Assembly (NCBI RefSeq): GCF_014652915.1
Contig: NZ_BMZS01000009.1
Location: 186,001 to 250,000, forward strand
Reading direction: 5' to 3'
Length of the DNA stretch: 64,000 bases
Source of the DNA: Thalassobaculum fulvum
Lineage (GTDB): Bacteria; Pseudomonadota; Alphaproteobacteria; Thalassobaculales; Thalassobaculaceae
Below are positions 50,603 to 59,307 of this stretch, piece by piece. A program made the translations under genes and the position numbers. Numbering within the stretch: the first letter of the stretch is position 1; each line of letters begins with the position of its first letter. The notes under the pieces are model-generated. The model was given only the letters and a program-made list of their open reading frames with translations, did no database searches and had not been told where the DNA came from.

Positions 50603-51703
50603 ATGACGGTGCCGCGCAAGAAGTGGCGGATCGGGGTTCTCGGCTGCGGGCGGGTTTCCGCGCGTTATCGCGAGGTCCTCGGCCAGGAGCTCGCGGATCG
50701 GGTCGAGGTGGTTGCCGCGGCGGACCTCGACCCGGCCAAGGCCGCGGCGTTCGCCGAGGCCGTCGGCGGCAAGCCGGTCGGCAGCATCCCGGAGCTGATC
50801 GCCGAGCGGCCGGAACTGGTGTGCGTTCTCACCGAGTCGGGCCACCACGCGGAGCACGCGCTGCAGCTGATCGAGGCCGGCATCCACGTGCAGATCGAGA
50901 AGCCGGTCGCGCTCCGCCCCGAGGATGCCGAGAGGCTGCGCGACGCGGCCGCCGCCCGGGGCGTGGTCTGCGCGGTGGTCAAGCAGAACCGCTACAACCC
51001 CGCCATGCGGTTCGTCCGGCAGATGGTCGACGAAGGCCGCATCGGCCGGCTCGTGACCGCCGGCGTCCGGGTCCACTGGTGCCGCCACCAGGACTACTAC
51101 GACGACCCGTGGCACGGCCGCTGGGCCATGGACGGCGGCGTGCTGGCGCAGCAGGCGATCCATCACCTCGACGCGCTGCAGTGGCTCGGCGGCCCGATCG
51201 AGGCGGTCTGCGCGGCCGGCAAGGCGGTGCTGAACGAGCTGGAGGCCGAGGACACCGCCGTCGGCGTGGTGCGTTTCAAGTCCGGCGCGCTCGGCACGAT
51301 CGAGGCGACCACTTCGGCCCGCGACGAGGATTTCGAGGCGTCGCTCCATCTCGTGGGCGAGCAGGCGATGGCCAAGATCGGCGGCCGCGCCCTCAACCGC
51401 GTCGAGCTCTGGCGGCCGGTCGAGCCGCGCCAGGGCGACGAGAGCGCGGCCGAGACCTACAGCCAGGACGTTCCCACCAGCTACGGCCTGGGACACGGCC
51501 CGTTGCTCGGCGAGCTGCTCGACGCCATCGAAAAGGGCGTCCGGCCGCCGATCGACGTCGACGAGGCGATGACGTCGCTGCGTCTCGTGCACGCGCTGTA
51601 CGCCAGCATGGAGACCGGCGGTTGGGTCCGTCTGGACGACAAGCCGACATCCACGCGGCTGGGCATCGGCCCCGGCCCGGCGGAGGACACGACCGGCGAA
51701 TGA
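50603..51703 (+). CDS. Gfo/Idh/MocA-family oxidoreductase
   Basis: A 366-residue NAD(P)-dependent sugar oxidoreductase. The nucleotide loop IGVLGCGRVSARYREVL lies at residues 10-26, and IHVQIEKPVALRPEDAE near 94-110 contains the catalytic EKP Lys. The C-terminal domain includes GALGTIEATTSARDEDFEAS. Members oxidise or reduce nucleotide sugars, for example WlbA-type 3-dehydrogenases. A GGAGGAG site precedes the ATG. Its stop overlaps the next start. Confidence 0.87.
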   Translation: MTVPRKKWRIGVLGCGRVSARYREVLGQELADRVEVVAAADLDPAKAAAFAEAVGGKPVGSIPELIAERPELVCVLTESGHHAEHALQLIEAGIHVQIEKPVALRPEDAERLRDAAAARGVVCAVVKQNRYNPAMRFVRQMVDEGRIGRLVTAGVRVHWCRHQDYYDDPWHGRWAMDGGVLAQQAIHHLDALQWLGGPIEAVCAAGKAVLNELEAEDTAVGVVRFKSGALGTIEATTSARDEDFEASLHLVGEQAMAKIGGRALNRVELWRPVEPRQGDESAAETYSQDVPTSYGLGHGPLLGELLDAIEKGVRPPIDVDEAMTSLRLVHALYASMETGGWVRLDDKPTSTRLGIGPGPAEDTTGE

Positions 51704-53832
51704 GCGTACCGGAATTCCGCGAACGGGATCCGGACATCGTCGCCCAGCTGTCGGAGGCGCGAGGCGCCTGGAGTGCGGGCCGCCGGGACGAGGCGCGGCG
51801 GCGCTGGCGGATGGTGGTGGCGCGCGAGCCGGCCCTGGCCGCGCCCTACGTCAACCTGGCGGGGGCCGAGGCCGGCGGCGACCGGGCCGCCGGAGCCTGG
51901 CTGGAAAGCGCGGCCCGCATGCTGATGGTCGGCGATCCCGCGGTCGCCCGGAACCTGGGGGTCCTCGCCCAGCGCCGGGGCGACACGGACACGGCACTGG
52001 GCTGCCTGCGGCGGGCGGCGGTGCTGGCGCCGGACGATCCGGCGACGGCCGGCGTGATGATGAAGCTGCCGGCGGGATCGGAACCCGGCCGCGACGCGAT
52101 CCGCTGGAGCGCGCGCGCGGTCCTGAGCGATCCGGGCCAGGAGGCGAGCTGGATCGATCTGGTCGTCCGGCTGTTGCAGGACGGGCGCGCGCCGGAGGCC
52201 GCCGCCTGGGCGACCCGCATCCCGATTCCCGCCGACGCCTGGTCGTTCAAGCTGCTGCGACTGGTCGCCCACGCCTACTCCAAGACCGGCTACGACGCCG
52301 AGGCCATCCCGCTTCTGGCGCGGCTGATCGCGCGCGAGCCGTACGACGGGTCGCTTCACATCCTGCAGGCCCTGGTCCACCGCCGGACCGGCGACCTCGA
52401 GGCGGCGGTGCGCCACGCCCGGCGCGGCGTCCTGGTCGCGCCAGGCTCGCTCGACACCCTGGCACCGCTCGGCGCCGAGCTGGCACGGGCCGACCGGCAC
52501 GCGGAGGCGGCCCGACTGCTCCGCCGGGCCCTGCGGATCGACCCGGACCGGCGCGCCGAGACCGTCGAGAACCTGGGCGCCGCCCTCCTCAAGCTCGACG
52601 ACGGAGAGGAGACCGGGCGGGTCCTCCGGGAGGCGCTCGTCCGCCGCCCGCACGCGCCCGGCGGGTACCTCAACGCCAGTACGCTGGCCCTGCAGGCGAC
52701 CGACCTGGACGCGGCCAGCCGGTACGGCCGGATGGCGGTGATCGCCGGGCCCTGGGTGGCCGACGCGCACTACAATCTGGGCTCGATCCGCCGTCACCAG
52801 GGCCGGGTCGCGGAGGCCCGGTCGGCACTCGACGCCGCGGTCGCGCTCGACGACAAGCCGATGTACCGCTACGTGCGCGCCATGCTCGAGCTCGGGGACG
52901 GCGACCCGGTGGACGGGTTGCAGCGCTACGCGGTCCGGTGGGACATCGCCGCGTTCTCGGCATCGCGGCGACTCGGCGCGGACCCCAGCCTGCCCCTGCC
53001 GGTGTGGCAGGGCGAGCCGCGGCCGGACGCGACCCTGGCGGTGTGGGCCGAGCAGGGGATCGGGGACGAGCTCTGGTTCGCCGGCTATCTGGCCTGGGCG
53101 GCCGGGCGGGTCGGCCGGGTCGTCGTCGAGGTCGCCGCCAGCCTCGCGGGGCTTCTGCGCCGCTCGTTCCCGGACATCGACGTCAGGGCGCGGTACGAGG
53201 ACGGAACCGAGGCGGCGATCGCCGCCGCCGACCTGCAGATCCCCATGGGCGACCTCATGCGGCTGTGCGGGGCCGCGACCATGCCGGTGCCGACCGGCTA
53301 CCTGTGTCCCGACCCGTCGGCGGTCGAGCGCCTGGCCGCGGTGTACCGCGCCGATCGGCCGGATGCCAGGGTCGTCGGGTTGTCCTGGCGCAGCGTGAAG
53401 CCGCTGCGCGGGCGGTCCTTCGAGGCGCCGCTGGGCGACTGGGGACCGCTGTTCGCCCTGGACGACACGGTGTTCGTCTCGCTGCAGTACGGCGACGTGG
53501 CGGCCGACGTCCGTCTGGTCGCCGAGCGCTTCGGGCGCGAACTCGTCTGCAGCCCCGAGATCGACGCCTACCGGGACCTGGACGCCTTCGCGGCGCAGGT
53601 CGCGGCCGTCGACCACGTGGTGTCGATCGCCAACTCGACGGTCGCGATGGCCCATGGCCTCGGCAAGTGTGTCGACGTGGTCGCGCGAACGATCCAGGAC
53701 GACTGGCGCTATGCCCGCAGGGCGCCGGTCACCCGCTGGCTGCCGACCGCCCGGATCGCCTGGCAGACCGACGGGCAGGACTGGGCCACGCCGATCCGGC
53801 AGCTCGCCGAGCGGATCGGGCGCGAGCCCTGA
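51700..53832 (+). CDS. TPR-glycosyltransferase fusion protein
   Basis: A 710-residue protein: TPR-like helical repeats across residues 10-420 (AHYNLGSIRRHQGRVAEARS) and a C-terminal transferase-like domain from about 440, with LAVWAEQGIGDELWFAGYLA, RVVGLSWRSVKPLRG and HVVSIANSTVAMAHGLGK. Compared with the other fusions, the PWYPS tail motif is missing. It is translationally coupled (ATGA) to the Gfo/Idh gene and convergent with the galactopyranose mutase gene. Confidence 0.78.
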   Translation: MSVPEFRERDPDIVAQLSEARGAWSAGRRDEARRRWRMVVAREPALAAPYVNLAGAEAGGDRAAGAWLESAARMLMVGDPAVARNLGVLAQRRGDTDTALGCLRRAAVLAPDDPATAGVMMKLPAGSEPGRDAIRWSARAVLSDPGQEASWIDLVVRLLQDGRAPEAAAWATRIPIPADAWSFKLLRLVAHAYSKTGYDAEAIPLLARLIAREPYDGSLHILQALVHRRTGDLEAAVRHARRGVLVAPGSLDTLAPLGAELARADRHAEAARLLRRALRIDPDRRAETVENLGAALLKLDDGEETGRVLREALVRRPHAPGGYLNASTLALQATDLDAASRYGRMAVIAGPWVADAHYNLGSIRRHQGRVAEARSALDAAVALDDKPMYRYVRAMLELGDGDPVDGLQRYAVRWDIAAFSASRRLGADPSLPLPVWQGEPRPDATLAVWAEQGIGDELWFAGYLAWAAGRVGRVVVEVAASLAGLLRRSFPDIDVRARYEDGTEAAIAAADLQIPMGDLMRLCGAATMPVPTGYLCPDPSAVERLAAVYRADRPDARVVGLSWRSVKPLRGRSFEAPLGDWGPLFALDDTVFVSLQYGDVAADVRLVAERFGRELVCSPEIDAYRDLDAFAAQVAAVDHVVSIANSTVAMAHGLGKCVDVVARTIQDDWRYARRAPVTRWLPTARIAWQTDGQDWATPIRQLAERIGREP

Positions 53833-53868
53833 GACCCCGGGGATCTCTGGGGGCCCGCGCCGTCCGGA

Positions 53869-55101
53869 TCACTCCGGCGCCGTCTCCGAGCCGCCCGGCA
53901 CGATGTTGGCTTCGACCATCTTCTGGGTCAGCAGGTTCGGCGCCGACTGGTCGGCCCCGTAGACCGGGACCGGGTGCGAGAACCCGCCGCCCTTCAGCTC
54001 CTCGGCCATCTTCATCGCCTGCCAGATGATGTCGTCGATGTCGATGTACTTGTAGCTGCCGGCCCGGCCCATCGACACCACGCCGTCGGGCAGGTCGTCG
54101 AAGTACTGGTAGGCCCGGGCGATCTCCTTCTTGATCGGCATCGGGTAGAGCTTGTTCTTGTGGCTCGGGATCTCGATGCCGATCAGGGTCGACGGCGACT
54201 GGTGCTGGGTGAACTTCTTGTACTCGACGATCCGGGTGTAGGGCTCGTCACCGGCGTAGTAGGTGAAGTAGACCTTGTCCGGGAAGGCGTACTCGGTCGG
54301 CAGGATGATGGTCATGAACTCGCGCCCGACATACGGCAGCTCGCCGTAGGCGTAGTTCAGCAGCATGTCCGGCGAGACGGTGTTCACGATCAGGTCGTAG
54401 GAATGCCACTCGCCGGCGATCTGCACCCGCTTGTTCTGGATGTCGAACGCCTCGATCTCGGTCTTCAGCTTGACCGTGGTGCCGGCGGTCGCGACGTCGA
54501 AGTAGTGGTCGTAGCCGTCGGGTGCCAGCGGGTAGGCCGAGATCGCGGTATCCCAGCCCTCGCGCGGGCCTTCCTTGATCGCCACGCCCTTCGGCGACCA
54601 GCCGAAGTCGTCCAGCATGGCGTTGCTCTCGACCTGCCACATCTTGCGCGAGTAGCCGTCGACCATCTTGCCGTACAGGGTCTTGCCGATCGACGAGATC
54701 CAGTACTCCTCGAAGTTCTTCGCCGCCGTCCAGCCCTTGAGCTGCTGGGCCTCGGCGATCTCCTGCTCGATCTGCCCGCGGTCCGGCATCCGCGGGATGT
54801 CGTCCTTGTGGATCGGGAAGGTGTAGTAGTTGCGGTCCTGCTCGACGTAGGTGATGAACTCGTGATCGAGCTTGCGCATCGGCACGATGGCGTTCAGGTA
54901 GTCGAACAGCTCCTCCATCGGCGTCAGGAAGTGGCGCGGGCCGAAGGTGAACGGGTGGCCGCCGCGCCAGTGGGTCTTGACGCCGCCGCCCAGGAACGGG
55001 GCGCGCTCGACCAGGGTGACGTCCCACCCGCCGATCAGCTCGATCTGGTGGGCGGCGGCGCAGCCGGCGAAGCCGCCGCCGATGATCAGTGCCTTCTTCA
55101 T
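53869..55101 (-). CDS. glf: UDP-galactopyranose mutase family protein
   Basis: A 410-residue FAD enzyme. The dinucleotide loop ALIIGGGFAGCAAAHQIE is at residues 4-21. The segment GGGVKTHWRGGHPFTFGPRH matches the flavin region, and MGRAGSYKYIDIDDIIWQAM near residue 346 is characteristic of UGM. It interconverts UDP-galactopyranose and UDP-galactofuranose for surface glycans. It is shorter in GC-rich bias and richer in Lys/Tyr than its neighbours. The start ATG at 55101 begins MKKALIIGGG. Confidence 0.85.
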   Translation of the reverse strand: MKKALIIGGGFAGCAAAHQIELIGGWDVTLVERAPFLGGGVKTHWRGGHPFTFGPRHFLTPMEELFDYLNAIVPMRKLDHEFITYVEQDRNYYTFPIHKDDIPRMPDRGQIEQEIAEAQQLKGWTAAKNFEEYWISSIGKTLYGKMVDGYSRKMWQVESNAMLDDFGWSPKGVAIKEGPREGWDTAISAYPLAPDGYDHYFDVATAGTTVKLKTEIEAFDIQNKRVQIAGEWHSYDLIVNTVSPDMLLNYAYGELPYVGREFMTIILPTEYAFPDKVYFTYYAGDEPYTRIVEYKKFTQHQSPSTLIGIEIPSHKNKLYPMPIKKEIARAYQYFDDLPDGVVSMGRAGSYKYIDIDDIIWQAMKMAEELKGGGFSHPVPVYGADQSAPNLLTQKMVEANIVPGGSETAPE

Positions 55102-55154
55102 CCGGTTTCTCTCTCTCCTTGCCGGTCCGCGGCCGGGCCGCCGACGGTCGCCTG

Positions 55155-55218
55155 ATTGTTCGGTCGCCCGATTATTCGATCGCCCGATTATTCGATCGCC
55201 CGATTACTCGATCGCTGC
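55155..55218. repeat. Four tandem 16-bp repeats
   Basis: Four consecutive 16-base units: 55155-55170 (two differences), 55171-55186 and 55187-55202 (both ATTATTCGATCGCCCG), and 55203-55218 (variant). The last copy overlaps the final codons and stop of the GT8-like gene. CGATCG lies at the centre of the three last units. This could be a regulator-binding array or a slippage product. Confidence 0.85.
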
Positions 55219-55926
55219 GGCCGGCGCGGCCAGGGCCGCCCGTTCCGCCAGCCAGAGGTCGGCATAGTCGACGTGCTGCCAGTTCTCGAACCAGGGACCG
55301 CCGCGGGTGAAGTGAACCACGGCCGGCGTCCCGCCGTCGGGCTTCGGCATGCTCCCCTCGAGCCAGTTCCAGGTTGCCGGCAGCTCGCCGACGGCCTCGT
55401 CGGCGGCCCACTGCATCCGGTGCAGGTAGGCGCCGCTGGCCGTGTTGACGACTTCCGGCGTGAGGCTGCGGGTCATCGGATGGCCGCAGTTGAACAGCAT
55501 CAGGCTCGACCAGTTCTTGCGGGGATAGGTGGTCTGGACGGCGCCGTCCATCTTGGTCGTTTCGGTCGGCCGGTGGTCGTGGTGGACGCACATGACGGCC
55601 TTCGCAGGGTCGGCAAGTGCCAGCAGTCCCGCCACGTCGGCCAGCCACAGGAAGTCGCAGTCGCAGAACAGGGCCCACCCTTGATAGCCCGCCAGGTAGG
55701 GTGTAAGAAACCGCGTGTAGGTGAATTCGGTTGACGCGAGCGGGTCCTTCGAGCGCCAGTACAGGCCTTGAGTCCTCAGCTTGGTTTGCATGATCGGTCG
55801 GACGTCAAGCGCGATCGAGGATCGATGACGCAGTGACGATTCGCAGACACGAAATGCAACGTCCTCCCGGCTGTCGTAGCCGACGAACACGCGAAACGGC
55901 GACCCCATCGGTTCAACGCTCATCAT
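55204..55926 (-). CDS. GT8-like glycosyltransferase
   Basis: A 240-residue protein with a GT-A-type pattern: FRVFVGYDSREDVAFRVCES at the start, SLMLFNCGHPMTRSL, and the DxD-like metal site ALFCDCDFLWLADVAGLLAL (about residues 88-107). HFTRGGPWFENWQHVDYAD closes the fold. It likely transfers a hexose from UDP-sugar. The frame is open far upstream, but sequence homology-like content begins at the ATG pair at 55926/55923. The N-terminal portion is AT-richer than surrounding genes. It is divergent from the exporter gene. Confidence 0.78.
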   Translation of the reverse strand: MMSVEPMGSPFRVFVGYDSREDVAFRVCESSLRHRSSIALDVRPIMQTKLRTQGLYWRSKDPLASTEFTYTRFLTPYLAGYQGWALFCDCDFLWLADVAGLLALADPAKAVMCVHHDHRPTETTKMDGAVQTTYPRKNWSSLMLFNCGHPMTRSLTPEVVNTASGAYLHRMQWAADEAVGELPATWNWLEGSMPKPDGGTPAVVHFTRGGPWFENWQHVDYADLWLAERAALAAPAAAIE

Positions 55927-56012
55927 GATGCCTATTCGTTCCGCGGCGTCCCGACCAACGCCGGTCAAGGGCGCGCCCGCTTTAGCGGATCGCCGTCTGG
56001 CGGTCAAATATC

Positions 56013-56046
56013 GCACGAGAGTGTCGTGCGTCCGGTCACCGGACGC
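56013..56046. promoter_or_regulatory. Two abutting inverted repeats between the GT8-like and exporter genes
   Basis: GCACGA/TCGTGC (56013-56018 and 56024-56029) with a five-base spacer, then GCGTCCGG/CCGGACGC (56028-56035 and 56039-56046) with a three-base spacer. They occupy the divergent promoter region of the GT8-like and type I exporter genes. Confidence 0.45.
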
Positions 56047-56106
56047 GGTATTGTGCAGTTCGGAGGCAGCGGTTCGCCGCGCCGGAGTATGCAGGCAGGT
56101 GTGCCG

Positions 56107-57870
56107 ATGAATGACGCGGATCGCCCCATCGGCGCGAAGGCCGCCCTCAAGCACGCGTTCATGCAGTGTCGCACCGCGTTCGTGGCGGTCGCGGTGTTCA
56201 GCTTCGTGGTCAACCTCTTCATCCTGACCCTGCCGCTGTACATGTTCTCGGTGTTCGACAAGGTGCTGAGCAGCTACAGCATGGCGACGCTCGGCATGCT
56301 GTTCGCGATGGCGCTGTTCGCGCTCGGCATCCAGGGCGCGGTCGACGTCGCCCGGTCGGCGGTGCTGATCGAGGTCGGCAACTTCCTCGACCGGAACCTG
56401 ACCTCGCGGCTGCTGCACGCCTCGCTCGCGCATTCGATCAAGCGCGGAGCCCGGCGTGGCACCGCCGCCCTGCAGCGTTTCACGCAGATCAAGACGTTCC
56501 TGACGAGCAACTCGATCTACTCGATCATGGACGTGCCGTGGATCCCGCTGTTCATGGGGGTCCTGTTCCTGATGAACCCGATCGTCGGGCTGGTCGCGAT
56601 CTTCGGGGCGCTGCTCCTCGCCGGGCTGGCGGTGCTGAACGACCGGCTTTCGCGCAATGCCCTGGACCAGGCCCAGCGGGCGATGATGCCGGCGTACAAG
56701 CGGGCGGGTGCGGCGGCGCGCAACGCCGACATCGTCGAGGCCATGGGCATGACCCCGACGATCGTGCGCTCCTGGCACCAGTACTCCGAAGAGGCCATGC
56801 ACTACCAGTCGGTCGCGTCCCGGCGGGCGGCGCTGGTCGGGGCCGCGTCGAAGTGGGCGCGGATGGTGATTCAGATCTCGATCATGTCGGCCGCCGCGGT
56901 CCAGATGATCCAGCCGGGCAGCACCATGAGCCCGGGCGTGATGATGGCGTCGGTGATCCTGGTCGGGCGGGCGCTGATGCCGCTCGAGACCATGATTGGC
57001 AGCTATCGCACCACCCTGGAGGCGTTCGCCGCCTACCGGGAGATGGACGAGATCCTGAATTCGGTGGTCGAGCGGCCGCGGCTGAGCGTGGTGCCGCCGC
57101 AGCCCACCGGCCACATCTCGGTCGAGAACGTGACCTACACGGTCCCGGGGATCGACCGGCCGATCCTGGCCAACGTCAGCTTCGAGATCCCGGCCGGCGA
57201 GATCGTCGGCGTGATCGGGCCGTCGGGCGCCGGCAAGACGACCCTGGCGACCCTGATGGTCGGCATCGAGGCGCCGACCAGCGGGAACATCCGGCTCGAT
57301 GGCACCGACGTCTATGCCTGGCCGTCGGAGGACCTGGGCCGGTACCTCGGCTATCTGCCGCAGAACGTCGAACTGTTCGACGGCACGGTGCGCGACAACA
57401 TCTGCCGGCTGGAGGCGGACGCCCGCCCGGAGGCGATCATCAAGGCGGCCGAACTGGCCGGACTGCACGAGATCATCCAGCGCCTGCCGAAGGAGTACGA
57501 CACGCCCGTCGGCGATGCCGGCACGCTCATGTCGGGCGGGCAGCGCCAGCGGATCGGGCTGGCCCGGGCCTTGTACGGCGACCCGCTGCTGGTGGTGCTG
57601 GACGAGCCGAACTCGAACCTGGACAGCCAGGGCGAGGAGGCGCTGAAGAACGCGCTTCACGCGCTGAAGGCGCGCGGCTGCACGGTCATGCTGATCGCCC
57701 ACCGCATCAACGTTCTGCAGTACGTGGACAAGGTGCTGATCCTGCGCGACGGCGTGGTCCACAAATACGCCCCGCGTGACGAGGTGGTCGGACCGGTACC
57801 GGCACAGCCGAAACCGCAGGTCGCGGCCAGCCAGGAAAACGCTGCGATTCAGAACCGAGCGACGTCATGA
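56107..57870 (+). CDS. Type I secretion ABC exporter (PrtD/HasD family)
   Basis: A 587-residue fused permease-ATPase. The membrane part spans residues 30-270 (VAVFSFVVNLFILTLPLYMF, VPWIPLFMGVLFLMNPIVGL). The ATPase has Walker A GPSGAGKTTLAT near 372, PQNVELFDGTV, signature LMSGGQRQRIGLARAL near 474 and Walker B VVLDEPNSNLD. The LDEPNSNLD form is typical of PrtD exporters of RTX proteases and surface proteins. ATG 56107 has AGGTG upstream; an ATG at 56089 is also possible. No C39 peptidase is present, fitting RTX cargo. Confidence 0.93.
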   Translation: MNDADRPIGAKAALKHAFMQCRTAFVAVAVFSFVVNLFILTLPLYMFSVFDKVLSSYSMATLGMLFAMALFALGIQGAVDVARSAVLIEVGNFLDRNLTSRLLHASLAHSIKRGARRGTAALQRFTQIKTFLTSNSIYSIMDVPWIPLFMGVLFLMNPIVGLVAIFGALLLAGLAVLNDRLSRNALDQAQRAMMPAYKRAGAAARNADIVEAMGMTPTIVRSWHQYSEEAMHYQSVASRRAALVGAASKWARMVIQISIMSAAAVQMIQPGSTMSPGVMMASVILVGRALMPLETMIGSYRTTLEAFAAYREMDEILNSVVERPRLSVVPPQPTGHISVENVTYTVPGIDRPILANVSFEIPAGEIVGVIGPSGAGKTTLATLMVGIEAPTSGNIRLDGTDVYAWPSEDLGRYLGYLPQNVELFDGTVRDNICRLEADARPEAIIKAAELAGLHEIIQRLPKEYDTPVGDAGTLMSGGQRQRIGLARALYGDPLLVVLDEPNSNLDSQGEEALKNALHALKARGCTVMLIAHRINVLQYVDKVLILRDGVVHKYAPRDEVVGPVPAQPKPQVAASQENAAIQNRATS

Positions 57871-59240
57871 CCCTGGTCGAACGGGACAACGCCCAGTTGC
57901 CCGGGCTGCCGACTGTCTTCGATCCCTACGAGGAGATCTCCCGCAAGGCGAAGCCGCGCTGGAGCAAGGCGGTGATGGTCGGCTATCTGATCATCCTGGT
58001 CTTCTTCGGCGGGTTCGGCGGATTTTCCGCCTTCGCCCCGCTGCACAGCGCGGTGATGGCGCCTGGCGAGTTGCGCGTCGACAACGAGCGCAAGCTCGTG
58101 CAGCACCCCGAGGGCGGCATCGTCACCGAGATCCTGGTCCGCGAGGGCCAGCGGGTCGAGGAGGGCGAGGTGCTCCTGCGGCTGGACCCGACGCGCGACA
58201 AGGCGCAGGCCAACATCCTGAACCAGCGCTACATCTCGGCCCTGGCCCAGCGGGCCCGGCTGATCGCGGAGCGGGACTCCCTGCCGGAGATCGAGTTCCC
58301 GCCCGAAGTCCTCTCCGAGTTGTCGGATCCGCAGATCGCCGAGATCGTCGAGGGCGAGCGCAACGTCTTCAGGACCTCGCGGGAGTCGCGGGACGGTCAG
58401 GTCAACCTGATCCTCGGCCAGATCGATCAGGCCAAGGCGCAGATGGATTCGATCCGGCTCGAGCGCAGCTCGGTGGAGGAGCAGCTGAGCCTGATCGAGC
58501 AGGAGCTGAGGGCGGTTCGCGAGCTGTACGAGAAGGGGCTCGAGCGCCTGCCGCGTCTGCTGGCCCTGCAGCGCAACGAGGCGGCGCTCAAGGGGCAGAT
58601 CGGCCGGCTCAACGGCAGCATCGCGCAGCTCGAGAAGCAGATCGGCGATTCCGAGCTTCGGATCGTGCAGGTCGAGCGCGATTTCCAGAGCACGGTCGCG
58701 CAGCGGCTGGACGTCGTGGTCGAGCAGATCCAGCAGCTCAACCAGCAGCGGCCGGTGGTGTCGCAGTCGGTAAAGCGGCTGGAGATCAAGGCGCCGCGGT
58801 CGGGCCGGGTCATCGACCTGACGGTCCACACCATCGGCCAGGTGATCGGCGGACGCGAGGCGGTCATGCAGATCGTCCCGGAGGACGAGGACCTGATCGT
58901 CATCGCCAAGGTCAAGCCGCGCGACATCGACGAGCTCAACGGCGAGATCTCGCAGGTCCAGGTGCGCCTGACCGCCTTCAGCCAGCGCTTCATGCACCCG
59001 GTGAAGGCGACCGTCGAGTCGGTGTCGACCGACGTCATCGAACCGCCGAACGGCGGATCGTCCTACTACCGGGTCATCCTGCGGCTGGACCCCGACTCGC
59101 AGGAGCACATCCTCAAGGGGCAGAAGCTGACCTCGGGCATGCCCGCCCTGGCGATGATCGGGGTCGGCGAGAAGACCCTGCTCAGCTACCTGATCGAGCC
59201 GTTGTGGCGCAGCGTCTCGGAATCGCTCCGAGAGCCATGA
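57867..59240 (+). CDS. HlyD-family membrane fusion protein of type I secretion
   Basis: A 457-residue periplasmic adaptor. One N-terminal membrane helix (VMVGYLIILVFFGGFGGFSA) is followed by the biotinyl-lipoyl half (VQHPEGGIVTEILVREGQRV), a long coiled-coil hairpin (residues about 150-310) and the second half with IKAPRSGRVIDLTVHTIGQV. It bridges the ABC exporter to an outer-membrane TolC, which is not in the window. The ATG overlaps the exporter stop (ATGA). Confidence 0.93.
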   Translation: MTLVERDNAQLPGLPTVFDPYEEISRKAKPRWSKAVMVGYLIILVFFGGFGGFSAFAPLHSAVMAPGELRVDNERKLVQHPEGGIVTEILVREGQRVEEGEVLLRLDPTRDKAQANILNQRYISALAQRARLIAERDSLPEIEFPPEVLSELSDPQIAEIVEGERNVFRTSRESRDGQVNLILGQIDQAKAQMDSIRLERSSVEEQLSLIEQELRAVRELYEKGLERLPRLLALQRNEAALKGQIGRLNGSIAQLEKQIGDSELRIVQVERDFQSTVAQRLDVVVEQIQQLNQQRPVVSQSVKRLEIKAPRSGRVIDLTVHTIGQVIGGREAVMQIVPEDEDLIVIAKVKPRDIDELNGEISQVQVRLTAFSQRFMHPVKATVESVSTDVIEPPNGGSSYYRVILRLDPDSQEHILKGQKLTSGMPALAMIGVGEKTLLSYLIEPLWRSVSESLREP

Positions 59241-59307
59241 TCCGCGTGCACCGGGCGGTCGCCGGCCGCCCCTTCAGGCGAATCGCGCCCGGGCGCGGGG
59301 GCCGGTC

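Noticed and set aside
53831-53847. Hairpin between the TPR-transferase and glf genes as a terminator
   Set aside because: The arms are short with an internal mismatch and no T-run.
55155-55218. CRISPR array
   Set aside because: The 16-bp units are directly adjacent with no spacers, and there are no cas genes.
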